DNA of 64,000 bases from Rhizobium subbaraonis (GTDB lineage Bacteria > Pseudomonadota > Alphaproteobacteria > Rhizobiales > Rhizobiaceae): positions 54,410 to 118,409 of the forward strand of contig NZ_OBQD01000016.1 of the NCBI RefSeq assembly GCF_900220975.1, given 5' to 3'. Of the stretch, positions 55,816-64,000 are shown piece by piece. How positions within the stretch are numbered: the first letter of the stretch is position 1; every line of letters begins with the position of its first letter. The translations under genes were made by a program, and so were the position numbers. The notes beneath the pieces were generated by a model. That model did not search any database. It saw only the letters and a program-made list of their open reading frames with translations, and had not been told where the DNA came from.

Positions 55816-56253
55816 TCATTCAAGTCGCTTGAGGAGTTTGTTGTAGGAATTGCCGGCTGATGCATTCAAACCAGTCATCGCGTTGATCTTGGCCCGGATC
55901 TCCAATGCGATGTCGGCAGCACTGTTCATCCCCTTCAAGTTTTCAGTGACATCGAGATAGGTCTCGTCGAGAGAGAGCGGTTCGATCAGAGGCATGTATT
56001 CGGCAAAGATCTTGTGGAATTGCCTGGAGACGGATTTGTAGACATCAAAACGTGGGGGCACAAAAATCAGGTCGGGGCATTTTCGCTTGGGAGTTATCGA
56101 GGCCATCACAGAATGAATACCGAATTTACGTGCTTCGTTGCTGGTCGTGGCAACCACGCCCCGTGCGGCGGAACCGCCAACGGGGAGCGGCCGCCCGCAC
56201 CGCAACGGATGATCGCGCTGCTCAACGGACGCATAGAAGGCTACCATATCCAC
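55816..56253 (-). pseudogene. dinB: DNA polymerase IV (DinB), N-terminal fragment
   Basis: About 145 of roughly 360 residues remain: VDMVAFYASVEQRDHP, VVATTSNEARKFGIHSVM, LSLDETYLDVTE and NASAGNSYNKLLKRLE. In intact DinB the first motif reads DMDAF; here a Val replaces the second Asp. The frame stops after SYNK. Coding similarity extends upstream of 56253 (about 20 residues) without a clear start. It is a dead remnant of a translesion polymerase. Confidence 0.75.
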
Positions 56254-56746
56254 ATAGATGATTTTGCGGATCGGCGAGGCGGTCCTCGTGCGCTTGGGCG
56301 TGCTCTCATGGATGAGCGAAACAAAAAGAGAGCATAGCGGCGGCTGCGAGAATATCCAAGCGTCATGCCGATCTCTGTTTCCGCGGGTGGCGCCGTTGGA
56401 TGCCGAGTGACGAGGTAAGATTAGCTTCGGTCGATCTCATCACCGATCACAGCTCATTTGCCCAATGGAGGGTAGGGGAGGGGGCGCCCCTCTCGTTTCA
56501 CTATGCAGGACATCGTTTGGATTTTGAACCGCACCCAAACATTGGGAGTTTTCCGGTTCAGATCAATCTGGCCGAAAGCGCATCGGGCACCTGACGCGCG
56601 CCGATCCCATCGGGCCGGTCGCGCAGTCTTGAATGGCTAAAAACACGGGAGCGCGCGCCTTCCCAGTAAACGCCCGCCCGCCGTGCGGTCTTGCGATCAC
56701 CTATGGATAGCTGGTACAGCAGCGATAGACATCGAGGCATCATCCT
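56254..56746. other. Intergenic region, no gene recognised
   Basis: About 490 bp between the dinB remnant and the next plus-strand gene. The first 60 bp still hold dinB coding similarity. Short frames here lack ribosome sites and motifs. Confidence 0.4.
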
Positions 56747-57403
56747 GTGAAGAAAATCAACCGCAGCTTCACCGTCGAGTACAAGAACGCACGGCGTAGG
56801 TCGGAGCGCAAACCGGATTCGATATGGGGAGACCTCGATTTGAAGTCAGTGGCTCGGCAGGCAAACGAAGCGGCATTTTCCTCAGCCCGTGAGCATAGTG
56901 ACGCCTCCCGGGTGGACGAGCCTATCGGGCAGGACAGATCGATAGAGCCGATGTTGACACCGGCGCTGCCGCAGCAGAACAATGCATCGGCGATAGAGGA
57001 GATCCATATGCCCGACGAAATAGAAACCGCGACGGAAACCAATACGCAGGAGCCCGTCGTGACGATTGCTGCGCCGGTCAAACAGCGCAAGCCGCGAACA
57101 AAGAAGGCGGACGCAGATCAGTCGCAAAGGGCGGCCGTATCGGGCCGCACCGATGCGACAGAGGGCTGGGGCAAGCGCGGTCGCAAAGCCGGAACGATCG
57201 TGGCTGCAAGAACTCCAAGGAGCAAGCTTATCAAGAGCGAGAGCAATACCTCTGTTGCTTCACCGACCGCCCCGGTGGACGCGATCGACGACATGGCGGA
57301 GCTCCTGCGGCTCGAAGACGAAAACCGCAGCCTGCGCAGGCAGCTTTCCGAAAAGCTGAGGGCCGAAAATGCGGATCTGCGAAAGCGGCTCAATCTCGCT
57401 TGA
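56747..57403 (+). CDS. Rhizobial protein with C-terminal coiled coil (SyrB-like)
   Basis: This 218-residue protein starts MKKINRSFTVEYKNARRRSE and has a disordered Ala/Lys/Thr-rich middle (KQRKPRTKKADADQSQR) and a C-terminal coiled coil (about 185-218: LEDENRSLRRQLSEKLRAEN). The disordered basic region and plasmid context resemble SyrB-type regulators of rhizobia; the match is loose. A gene with a related C-terminus follows 100 bp later. A DNA- or RNA-binding regulatory role is an inference. Confidence 0.55.
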   Translation: MKKINRSFTVEYKNARRRSERKPDSIWGDLDLKSVARQANEAAFSSAREHSDASRVDEPIGQDRSIEPMLTPALPQQNNASAIEEIHMPDEIETATETNTQEPVVTIAAPVKQRKPRTKKADADQSQRAAVSGRTDATEGWGKRGRKAGTIVAARTPRSKLIKSESNTSVASPTAPVDAIDDMAELLRLEDENRSLRRQLSEKLRAENADLRKRLNLA

Positions 57404-57506
57404 CGGGCGAAGGCATCCTCTGCCAGCCGTGACGGTCATCTCGGCGAGGTCACGGCGACCGCCCGGTTCGCGCTCGCTTTGTGTATGCGGGTAGAACACG
57501 AGGTTA

Positions 57507-57992
57507 ATGACAATGGCATCCTTATGGAATTTCGTCGCCCGTTTTACGTCAAGACGGCGCCAAGAGCCGCAACAGCGCCTGCAGGCTCCCGACGATGAGC
57601 AACAGGACGACGCAAGTCTGCTCGGTGCCAATGCGGTCTCTGACGACGGGGCGGCCGTGAGTGATCTGCCGCAAGCTGGGCTGATCGCGGGGGAGGCGGC
57701 GAAAGCGGTCGCCGCAGTCGACCTCGCGGTGGGACCCTGGGCGGCACAGGCTACGGATTTTGCTGCTCCTTCCGTGTCGTTTCACGACGATGTTGTCGCT
57801 GCAGAGCGAAGGCGAGGCAAGAACAAGACCGATGAATCAGTCGCCCGACGCCAGCTTGCGAACGCTGTCACCGTAATCCCTCTGGCGATCACCCTCGATG
57901 ACGAGATAAAGCTCTTGCGTAGCGAGCTTATCGGCAAACTTCGGCTGCAGAACTCTCAACTCAAAACCATGCTGGAGCGTTTCAAATGCTAA
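57507..57992 (+). CDS. Protein with C-terminal coiled coil, related to its upstream neighbour
   Basis: This 161-residue protein has a basic start (WNFVARFTSRRRQEPQQR), an Ala-rich middle and a C-terminal segment DEIKLLRSELIGKLRLQNSQ that parallels the tail of the gene before it. The two may form a complex through these coiled coils. No enzyme motif is seen. An alternative ATG lies at 57513. Confidence 0.5.
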   Translation: MTMASLWNFVARFTSRRRQEPQQRLQAPDDEQQDDASLLGANAVSDDGAAVSDLPQAGLIAGEAAKAVAAVDLAVGPWAAQATDFAAPSVSFHDDVVAAERRRGKNKTDESVARRQLANAVTVIPLAITLDDEIKLLRSELIGKLRLQNSQLKTMLERFKC

Positions 57993-58449
57993 CTCGCGCC
58001 CTGCGGTCATGCGGGGCCAACCGGTGACCGTACGGTCGCGTCACCTCAGATAACGATCCGGGCGCTCGGCGCTTTTCCCATGATTGCGAGGTGAGATCAC
58101 CAAACCAGGTGCGCGGACAATGCTCCCCAGACTGCGTGCTGGGTTGGAGGACACAAGCCCGTTCAACTGCATTGCGCGTACGGTGATGGCGTGCAGGAGG
58201 ATGGGCACCGACGCGACGATCATCCGGTAGATTCAGAAATTGGAGACGGAAGTAAAAAACGGAGTCGGAGGTACCGATATGCGTTCAGCGCCTCAAGAGT
58301 GAAGGTACCGTTGAAATGTCGCAGCGGACAGAATCTAGAATATTGAAAGGGAAAATCGAACAGGTAGCGACGTATGCCAATAGCAAAAGATCGGTGTCTG
58401 TTTGGACGCGTTCATTCATGCTTTTTCACATCATTTGGGGCCAATGCTT
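57993..58449. other. Intergenic region, no gene recognised
   Basis: About 460 bp with no frame that has both a ribosome site and a recognisable motif. Confidence 0.4.
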
Positions 58450-58731
58450 TCAACAACTTCGTAACTTTGGATAAATGCACTTCCCGTCGTTCAGCAGGGC
58501 AAGAATACTTTTCTGGCTGATAGGAACCGTTAGCACCTTTTCCACTATCATGACCGGCCACTCGATTTCCGGATCGGCTGTTATATCGTCACGCATCTCT
58601 AGCACGGCGCACTGAGCCTCCTCACGACTATCGAAGAAAATATCTGGTATGCCTGTTGGCTTCCAACGCTCCTCGGCTGGAGTACCCGCATTTGAGTACG
58701 TGTAGAAAGTAAAGACAGTGTCCTGTGCCAA
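58450..58731 (-). CDS. Small protein of unknown function
   Basis: This 93-residue cytosolic protein begins MAQDTVFTFYTYSNAGTPAEERW. An AGGAG ribosome site precedes the ATG. It looks like a conserved plasmid hypothetical; I cannot assign a family. The next 325 bp up to the IS630 element hold nothing I recognise. Confidence 0.5.
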   Translation of the reverse strand: MAQDTVFTFYTYSNAGTPAEERWKPTGIPDIFFDSREEAQCAVLEMRDDITADPEIEWPVMIVEKVLTVPISQKSILALLNDGKCIYPKLRSC

Positions 58732-59071
58732 CGGTTTCTCCTAAAGCAACCGCGGCGGTACGCCCCCGCCGTCCGATGCTCATTGACCCCCGGTGATCGG
58801 CGGATTCGAAACCGCATACCACGGCCCCATGGCCTTTAGTCCCGGAGAACCTATTGCATACGCCACAGGTCCCCCGACCGCAAAGGTCAAGGAGTCTGAT
58901 GCCTTACGGGTGGCACCAACCGGGTATGAGGGGTTTCGACGCCCCGAAGCGGCGCGTACCGCTTCGTAGCGGAAGATATGCGATCCCGTTGAATTTGTCC
59001 TGATATTTTTCCGCTCGTGCGCGCTCATCGCGACACTCTTTGAGCATCAGGTACACTAGAGCGCATCCATT

Positions 59072-59545
59072 TTACTCGGGGTCATATCCGCATGATTTGA
59101 AGTAGTTTGCGCATTCTTGCTGCTCGAACAGTGTGACGATCTGGCCGACCGTATTCCATAAGCCCTCGACCGTTCGCTCTGCTTTTGCGCGCAAGTCAGC
59201 TTTGAGCTTGGCGAACGCCTTCTCGATGGGGTTGAAGTCCGGGCTGTAGGGAGGAAGGTAGAGCAACCTGCATCCAGCACCTTCGATTGCGTGACGCACG
59301 CCCTGCGCCTTGTGTGCGGGTAGATTGTCCATGATGACGATGTCGCCCGGTGCCAAGGTTGGAATGAGAACTTGCTGGACATAGGCCTGGAATGCGACCC
59401 CGTTCATCGCACCGTCGAGGACCATGGGTGCGGTCATGCCGGATAGTCTGAGTGCACCGGTAAACGTCGTTGTCTTCCAATGGCCGTGCGGGACCGGTGA
59501 GCGGCATCGATCTCCGCAAGGGGCTCGCCCGCGAATCCGTGACAT
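59072..59545 (-). CDS. IS630-family transposase, catalytic frame
   Basis: This frame has the DDE core: DIVIMDNLPAHKAQGVRHAI with the second Asp, and YLPPYSPDFNPIEKAFAKLK with the Glu. The frame stays open upstream of its first ATG to the A-run near 59678. The first Asp (expected in an ETGLS-like motif) is therefore encoded upstream of 59545 and would be included in a frameshift product. Confidence 0.78.
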   Translation of the reverse strand: MSRIRGRAPCGDRCRSPVPHGHWKTTTFTGALRLSGMTAPMVLDGAMNGVAFQAYVQQVLIPTLAPGDIVIMDNLPAHKAQGVRHAIEGAGCRLLYLPPYSPDFNPIEKAFAKLKADLRAKAERTVEGLWNTVGQIVTLFEQQECANYFKSCGYDPE

Positions 59546-59631
59546 CTTCGTGCTCAGGCCTGTTTCATCGATGAAGACGAGCCGCGCCGGATCGAGATCG
59601 AGTTGGCCGTCGAACCAGTCCTGGCGACGCT

Positions 59632-60015
59632 TCAGGAGATCGAGACTCTCCTGCTCCAGTGCATGTGCGGTCTTTTTTTGAATGTCCAGCCGCGCTTTCG
59701 CAGCCAGACGTCAAGCGCGCTGCGACCGATGGAAACGGCTCTCTCCTCCTGCAATCGCAGGACCATCTCGTTGAGCGTGATATCCTTTGCCTCTTCGATC
59801 ATGCCGATGATGAAGTCCTCGTGAGCATCGAGGCGTGAGCCAACGCGTCGGCCCTGCTTCACAGGTGTCAACCGACCCGCCCGTGCGCTGGCGATCCAAG
59901 CGATGGCTGTCGAAATGCCAATCCCAAATCGGGCCGCCGCTGATCGCGCCGACATGCCATCCCGTGACGCAGCCAGAACGCGGCTACGCAAATCATCGCT
60001 GAAAGCTCGGGTCAT
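59632..60015 (-). CDS. IS630-family transposase, N-terminal frame
   Basis: This 127-residue frame from MTRAFSDDLRSRVLAASRDG holds the paired helix-turn-helix domains (ARFGIGISTAIAWIASARAG and LNEMVLRLQEERAVSIGRSALDVWLRKRGW). It stops just after FKK, at a run of seven A on the coding strand. There a shift would continue into the catalytic frame, so frameshifting may be programmed. Confidence 0.8.
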   Translation of the reverse strand: MTRAFSDDLRSRVLAASRDGMSARSAAARFGIGISTAIAWIASARAGRLTPVKQGRRVGSRLDAHEDFIIGMIEEAKDITLNEMVLRLQEERAVSIGRSALDVWLRKRGWTFKKRPHMHWSRRVSIS

Positions 60016-60112
60016 ATTGCCTCCGACCAAATCACCAGTCGCAGCGATGGAATCAGAATTCGGCGACCAAGGGAATCCTCAACGCGATTCCGCGTTCAAT
60101 GGACGTGCTCTA

Positions 60113-60629
60113 GCACCGAAGCGTGAGGGGAGGGGAGGCGACTAAGGACATGTAGCTGAGCCATGGGCTGTATTCACCTCAGCTTAGACGATCGGGCCAC
60201 GAAAACTACACCATGCGGGATCAATCACCGCGCCCAGAACCAGGCAGTCCATTGTAGAGACCCTCGCCAAACTGCGTTGGATCGAGAACCAGGACTGACT
60301 TGGACTACAGATATTTTGGGCGGCTTTGACCGAGCTCCGGGCGCCTTGATCTTTCAACCCCTTTCCGCTGCGCGATCAAGCTTGCTCGTAGACGAATGAG
60401 GCCGGCTTAAGAGCCGGCCTGCCCCTTTGGGTGCCGCTTGCGAGCCGGCGGCGGCAAGGGAAGCTTCGCCGCGGCGGACAGGCGGCGCTTGTGGCTCACG
60501 ATTTCCCAGCAACTGCCTCCGCGCCCTTGCCTCCGCATGCTCTTCGCGGTCGCTAGATGGGGTCCCGCGAAATGTACGGGAAGGTATTTCGAGTGGAAAA
60601 GAGGGCGGCTGGAAAAGGCCGGAAAAAGA
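60113..60629. other. Intergenic region with a hairpin, no gene recognised
   Basis: About 517 bp. It contains the perfect hairpin AGGCCGGCT/AGCCGGCCT with loop TAAG at 60399-60420. A G/C-rich stretch follows with AAGGGAAGCTTCGCC near 60457-60471. The same 15-bp word returns just before the end of the primase-like gene, near 61580. No gene is seen. Confidence 0.45.
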
Positions 60630-61604
60630 ATGGAAAAGAAAGAAATCGAGGAACTGCGCAACCGTGTGCCATGCTCTGCCGTGCTGGAAAAGGCGGGCTT
60701 TTCCATTGATCTGAAGGAAAGCACCAGACGAGCGGTAAAATATCGCCGTGGCAGCGAAATCATCATCACGATTCACGACGGCCATGGTTGGTTCGACCCG
60801 CTTTCCGAAGCCAAGGGTGATGTATTCTCGCTCGTCGCCCATCTGGATGGTGGAGGGTTCAAGGCAGCACGCGATCGCGTTGCCGAGCTGATCGGCTATG
60901 TCCCGCAAGAAGCCGCCAGACGCACGCTTAGTCGCGCCCGAGGACCAAACCTTGCAATTGCCGAACGATGGGACCGCCAACGCAGACCGTGGCCGGGCTC
61001 GCAGACATGGGACTATCTCGCGAGGAACAGATTGCTGCCTCCCCATACACTCACAGCTGCCATATCGCAGAACCTTCTTCGGGAAGGCCCCTTTGGCAGT
61101 ATGTGGGCGGCCCACACGAATGATGTTGGCGTCATTGCCGGTTGGGAGGAGCGCGGCCCGCAATGGAGAGGATTTTCGACCGGCGGGACCAAAATCCTGT
61201 TTCGCCTCGGCGGGTCTGCGGCTTCCAGGCTCTGTGTCACTGAAGCGGCGATCGATGCCATGAGCCTTGCTGCCTTCGAGGGTCTGCGTGATGGTACCCT
61301 CTATCTCAGTACCGGCGGGGGGTGGTCTCCGGCAACAGATGCGGCGCTGCGCGTACTTACCGGTTCTTCCGGCGTCCAGTTGGTCGCGGCAACTGACAAT
61401 GACACGCAGGGCGACACGTTCGCCGATCGGCTTCGAACCCTTGCCGAAGAAGCGGGCTGCGGCTGGCAGCGATTGCGGCCTCCTGCAGACGACTGGAACG
61501 AGGCTCTGCAAGAGGGGGAGGCGGAACGAAGAAAAAGAAGGGGGGAAAGGGAAGGCGTGCGGCATACGCGCCGGCCACATCAAGGGAAGCTTCGCCCGGC
61601 CTGA
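60630..61604 (+). CDS. DUF3991/TOPRIM plasmid protein
   Basis: This 324-residue protein has an N-terminal zinc-less primase-like region (LRNRVPCSAVLEKAGFSIDLKEST, then AKGDVFSLVAHLDGGGFKAARDRV). The C-terminal TOPRIM fold has CVTEAAIDAMSLAAFEG (Glu) and VAATDNDTQGDTFADRL (DxDxxG). It belongs to the plasmid DUF3991 family thought to act in DNA processing or priming. The ATG at 60630 is chosen because the family similarity begins there. The last 30 residues are Arg-rich and may be read-through of repeat sequence. Confidence 0.82.
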   Translation: MEKKEIEELRNRVPCSAVLEKAGFSIDLKESTRRAVKYRRGSEIIITIHDGHGWFDPLSEAKGDVFSLVAHLDGGGFKAARDRVAELIGYVPQEAARRTLSRARGPNLAIAERWDRQRRPWPGSQTWDYLARNRLLPPHTLTAAISQNLLREGPFGSMWAAHTNDVGVIAGWEERGPQWRGFSTGGTKILFRLGGSAASRLCVTEAAIDAMSLAAFEGLRDGTLYLSTGGGWSPATDAALRVLTGSSGVQLVAATDNDTQGDTFADRLRTLAEEAGCGWQRLRPPADDWNEALQEGEAERRKRRGEREGVRHTRRPHQGKLRPA

Positions 61605-61732
61605 AGCCGGCCCTTGACCCTGCCGATCGCGATGCCGGCGGCTGGGGAGGGGTGGTGAAGGACTGAAGAGGATGGTGAGGTCGAGAGGACAGCGCCGCGC
61701 ATCGGTCCGGAACAACTCACAGGGAGCCGAAA

Positions 61733-62338
61733 ATGAATACCTCACCCGCAATCCGCAAGGTCTATCAGGGGGTCGCCGACCGCCACCAGATGTTCCGCAT
61801 GTTCGACCGCCACGCCCAGCGACCTGATCGTTGGAATGGCGATGCAACATCGCTCTACAGCGGAGAATGGTTCGAGATCCGCGAGAACGAACACGATTAC
61901 ATGTTCGAGATCCTGCCACCCCTGTGGATCTGCGGGTCGATGTTCGCCATGCGCGAGTTTCTGACCGGATCGATCACCAGTGTCTTCTTCGCGCTGCGCA
62001 TAGACGGAGCCATCCGCCACTTCCACGGCTATTGCGATCTCTCTGATACCTCTTCAGTCGAGAACATGCGGCTTGCCATCACCGAGCGCGAAACCCGGCC
62101 GGTGCGTGCCATGACCCGGGATGAGCGCCTGAACCATATCTGGAGTAGCACGGCCGATGATTATCGCGGCTATGCCGGCGACCGTTGGCCATATGCCTTA
62201 CGCGGCAAGAAAACGATCATCCTCTATGGTGGCGCGGCAGGCACCACGCTCAAGCTGCTGGAAGACCTGACCGACGACGAGATCGCCGCGAAACTGCCCG
62301 TGCATCTGCGCCACCTTCCCGTTTTCATCGCAGCGTGA
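61733..62338 (+). CDS. DUF1419 domain protein
   Basis: This 201-residue protein belongs to the rhizobial plasmid DUF1419 family: GEWFEIRENEHDYMFEILPPLW, HFHGYCDLSD and LERIW-like LNHIWSSTADDYRGYAGDRWP. AGGGAG precedes the ATG. The function is unknown. The next two genes share parts of it. Confidence 0.75.
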   Translation: MNTSPAIRKVYQGVADRHQMFRMFDRHAQRPDRWNGDATSLYSGEWFEIRENEHDYMFEILPPLWICGSMFAMREFLTGSITSVFFALRIDGAIRHFHGYCDLSDTSSVENMRLAITERETRPVRAMTRDERLNHIWSSTADDYRGYAGDRWPYALRGKKTIILYGGAAGTTLKLLEDLTDDEIAAKLPVHLRHLPVFIAA

Positions 62339-62349
62339 GGGGGCGTGAC

Positions 62350-63378
62350 ATGGCAGACTACCGCACCGAGACTGTCGTGACGCCGGACATCCCGGCAAGC
62401 GACATGACACCGCTCGAGCGTCTGATGCTCTCTCTTGTTTTCGATGAAGAGGCGTGGAGCGACGGGACCTTCTTCAGCACCTGGAACAGTCCTAACGAAC
62501 TGATCTCGCCACGCGAAGACGAACTGCGCGTGGCGCTTGAAGGCTCTCCTGGATCGGAAAGCCGGTTCAACGAGTATATCGCCAACCTGCTTGCGGCATT
62601 CGATGCCAAAGACGAGGCCGAGCGTGGCTTCTATATCGAGATCGACCTGACCACCAGCCAGGGTGGTTGGCCCGAGATCCTGCAGGATATTGTGCGGCGC
62701 TCCAATACCATCGAGGAAATCGTGGTCTGGGCGGCGTTTACCTGCTCGAAGATGTGCGCAGACGGCTTTGGCGGCAGTGTCATGCGCATTACCGGCACGG
62801 CAATCCAGTATTCCTCGACGACGGACCGGATCCACACGGGGACGGCGTCTGCAACTGAAGTTCGAGCGCTGCTGTCGAGGCACGATACAGCACCCATGTC
62901 CCTGCGACGATTCACCGGTATCCTGCACGCTGGTGAGTGGTTCGAGCTGCAGGAGCCCGCGGCGCGCGCGATGGCCGGTTTGTTTCTCGCCAGTCTACGG
63001 CCCGGAGGTCTGACTGTTCTCCCCGGACGCCGTCCCGAACAGATCCGGTCCGTCCTCTTCAGCCTCGTGACCGGTGATGGCGAACGCTGGTTCCACGGTT
63101 TCGTCAGCGTCACCGATCCCGCCGTGACGCCTGAAACCATGCGGGCGGCGATTGTTGCGCGCGAATCCGGCAAACCTGTCCTCGACATCCGCCAGGAAAA
63201 GCTCGAACGCATCTGGAATGCTGCGGGTGCAGACCGCGGCTATGCCGACGAGATCTGGCCGCCCGGCAATGAAGGCTTCAGGACCATCGTTATTCGCAGG
63301 CCCGGCTTCCGGCCTGTTCTCAAATTGCTCGCGCATCTTTGTGCCGAGGAGGTGCAGCAGCTGTTGCCCGAGGACTGA
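62350..63378 (+). CDS. Two-part protein with C-terminal DUF1419-like domain
   Basis: In this 342-residue protein, residues 1-170 form a domain repeated in the next gene (ETVVTPDIPASDMTPLERLMLSLVFDEE). Residues about 180-342 resemble the preceding DUF1419 protein (HAGEWFELQEPAARAMAGLFLASL ... LERIWNAAGADRGYADEIWPPG). The ATG at 62350 lies 11 bp after the DUF1419 gene, so the two are co-transcribed. The function is unknown. Confidence 0.72.
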   Translation: MADYRTETVVTPDIPASDMTPLERLMLSLVFDEEAWSDGTFFSTWNSPNELISPREDELRVALEGSPGSESRFNEYIANLLAAFDAKDEAERGFYIEIDLTTSQGGWPEILQDIVRRSNTIEEIVVWAAFTCSKMCADGFGGSVMRITGTAIQYSSTTDRIHTGTASATEVRALLSRHDTAPMSLRRFTGILHAGEWFELQEPAARAMAGLFLASLRPGGLTVLPGRRPEQIRSVLFSLVTGDGERWFHGFVSVTDPAVTPETMRAAIVARESGKPVLDIRQEKLERIWNAAGADRGYADEIWPPGNEGFRTIVIRRPGFRPVLKLLAHLCAEEVQQLLPED

Positions 63379-63473
63379 CTGACACCAGCAACGCGGCGGT
63401 CAACAAACTTCATTTCGATCAGCTGGCCCGGAGCATCGCTTCGGGCCTGTCCGTTTCCAAAAAGGAGAGTTCC

Positions 63474-64000
63474 ATGGGCGACCTAGAAACCACCATTGTC
63501 ATCGACCCGGCGATCCCACTTACCGATATCACCGAACTTGAACGGCTGGTTCTCTCCAGCGTGTTCGATGCAGGTGAGGTGGACAACGCGCTGTTGCTCT
63601 ATACCGACAGTGGCGCTGCCCTGACGTTCAGCCTGGCCGCGGGCGATCTATCGGTGGCCTATGAAACGTCTCGCCGCTCACCGAAGAGCGAGCTGAACCG
63701 GATCGTTGCCGAATGCTGGCGCGACCAGATCGATGGTCGGGACCGGATCGAAATCGATCTGCGACCAAGCTCCTGGGAGTTCATTCTACAGGACATTGTC
63801 GCACGCTCCGAAACGCTTTCGGAAGTCCGCGTACTCGAATGGTCCCGCATCCATCGCAGAGACCCGACAGTTTCGCTGCCTGCATCATGCTGATCACCGC
63901 AACGGAATGCGCAGGCCGTTCCAGCGGTGATCTCTTCGAGGAACTGCGCGCAGCAAACGAGATACAAAGGCCGGCCGAGGGCCTGAGATACCTGCCCGGC
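63474..64000 (+). pseudogene. Paralogue of the preceding gene's N-terminal domain, frameshifted and incomplete
   Basis: From the ATG at 63474 (AAAGGAG) about 140 residues run in parallel to the preceding protein (TTIVIDPAIPLTDITELERL ... WEFILQDIVARSETLSEVRV). They end at a stop at 63891-63893. The similarity resumes in another frame (FAACIMLITATECAGRSSGDLFEELR) and continues to the window edge, so a frameshift lies near 63840-63860. It could be a sequencing error or a real lesion. Confidence 0.6.

Larger units (their letters stand above)
59057..60112 (-). mobile_element. IS630-family insertion sequence
   Basis: The ends TAGAGC(G/A)C(A/G)TCCATT match as inverted repeats at 59057 and 60112, with the TA dinucleotide at both borders typical of IS630. 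The transposase is read on the minus strand in two frames. Confidence 0.88.

Noticed and set aside
1-64000. CRISPR arrays, tRNA or rRNA genes
   Set aside because: I saw no regularly spaced direct repeats and no tRNA- or rRNA-like sequence while reading the window.

Overview
The window looks like part of a large repABC-type plasmid or chromid of an alphaproteobacterium of the Rhizobiales (Rhizobium, Agrobacterium or Ochrobactrum-like). The evidence is a repA-repB-repC cassette with an antisense RNA between repB and repC, two parS-like palindromes, DUF1419 and DUF3991/TOPRIM plasmid genes, a plasmid-type ScpB/DUF1403 pair, and many IS elements typical of that order. The organism is inferred from protein character, not from a database search.

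Layout. (1) 1-16451: a 14.8 kb cargo block lies between two apparently identical, directly repeated IS5-family elements. It encodes an AmiC-like amide sensor, an AmiR-like ANTAR antiterminator, an exported protein of unknown function, an unknown domain joined in frame to a CobW GTPase, a [2Fe-2S] ferredoxin, the cobalt transporter CbtB/CbtA, then three tubulin/FtsZ-like proteins with a MoxR AAA+ ATPase, a von Willebrand factor A (VWA) protein and a small unknown protein. Three leaders in the block share one plan: a promoter, a short hairpin with a six-base loop, and an intrinsic terminator. These are the expected targets of the ANTAR protein. The block reads as an inducible cobalt-supply and metalloprotein-maturation unit whose enzyme is absent from this window. 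It is the most unusual part of the window. (2) 16452-23412: a broken ISNCY element, the ETF-QO/EtfA/EtfB electron-transfer operon, an aldehyde dehydrogenase tail, an IS21-family element and an IS3 stub. (3) 23872-37973: a defence island. An EcoRII-like endonuclease, Vsr and an HTH-bearing Dcm-type methyltransferase lie on the minus strand. Divergent to them is a four-gene overlapping operon: UvrD-like helicase, DrmA-like helicase, DrmB-like DUF1998 protein and NERD-helicase. The whole is DISARM-like but lacks DrmC. (4) 38088-44941: scpB/DUF1403, a 13-bp-arm inverted repeat, and a TniA/TniB/TniQ transposition module with a divergent tyrosine recombinase. (5) 45042-51043: a hipBA toxin-antitoxin module and repABC. 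(6) 51071-58731: an IS481 remnant, a CoiA-like nuclease gene, the parS pair, a dinB fragment and small rhizobial plasmid genes. (7) 59057-64000: an IS630-family element, a primase-like TOPRIM gene and a family of DUF1419-related genes that ends at the window edge with a frameshifted copy.

How the genes work together. AmiC/AmiR would sense a small amide-like ligand and release transcription through the leader terminators upstream of the exported-protein/CobW/ferredoxin genes and the CbtBA/tubulin/MoxR/VWA genes. Cobalt uptake (CbtBA), metal delivery (CobW) and a MoxR-VWA chaperone pair suggest activation of a cobalt enzyme. Elsewhere the window carries plasmid maintenance (repABC, parS, hipBA), phage defence (R-M plus DISARM-like genes) and mobility functions.
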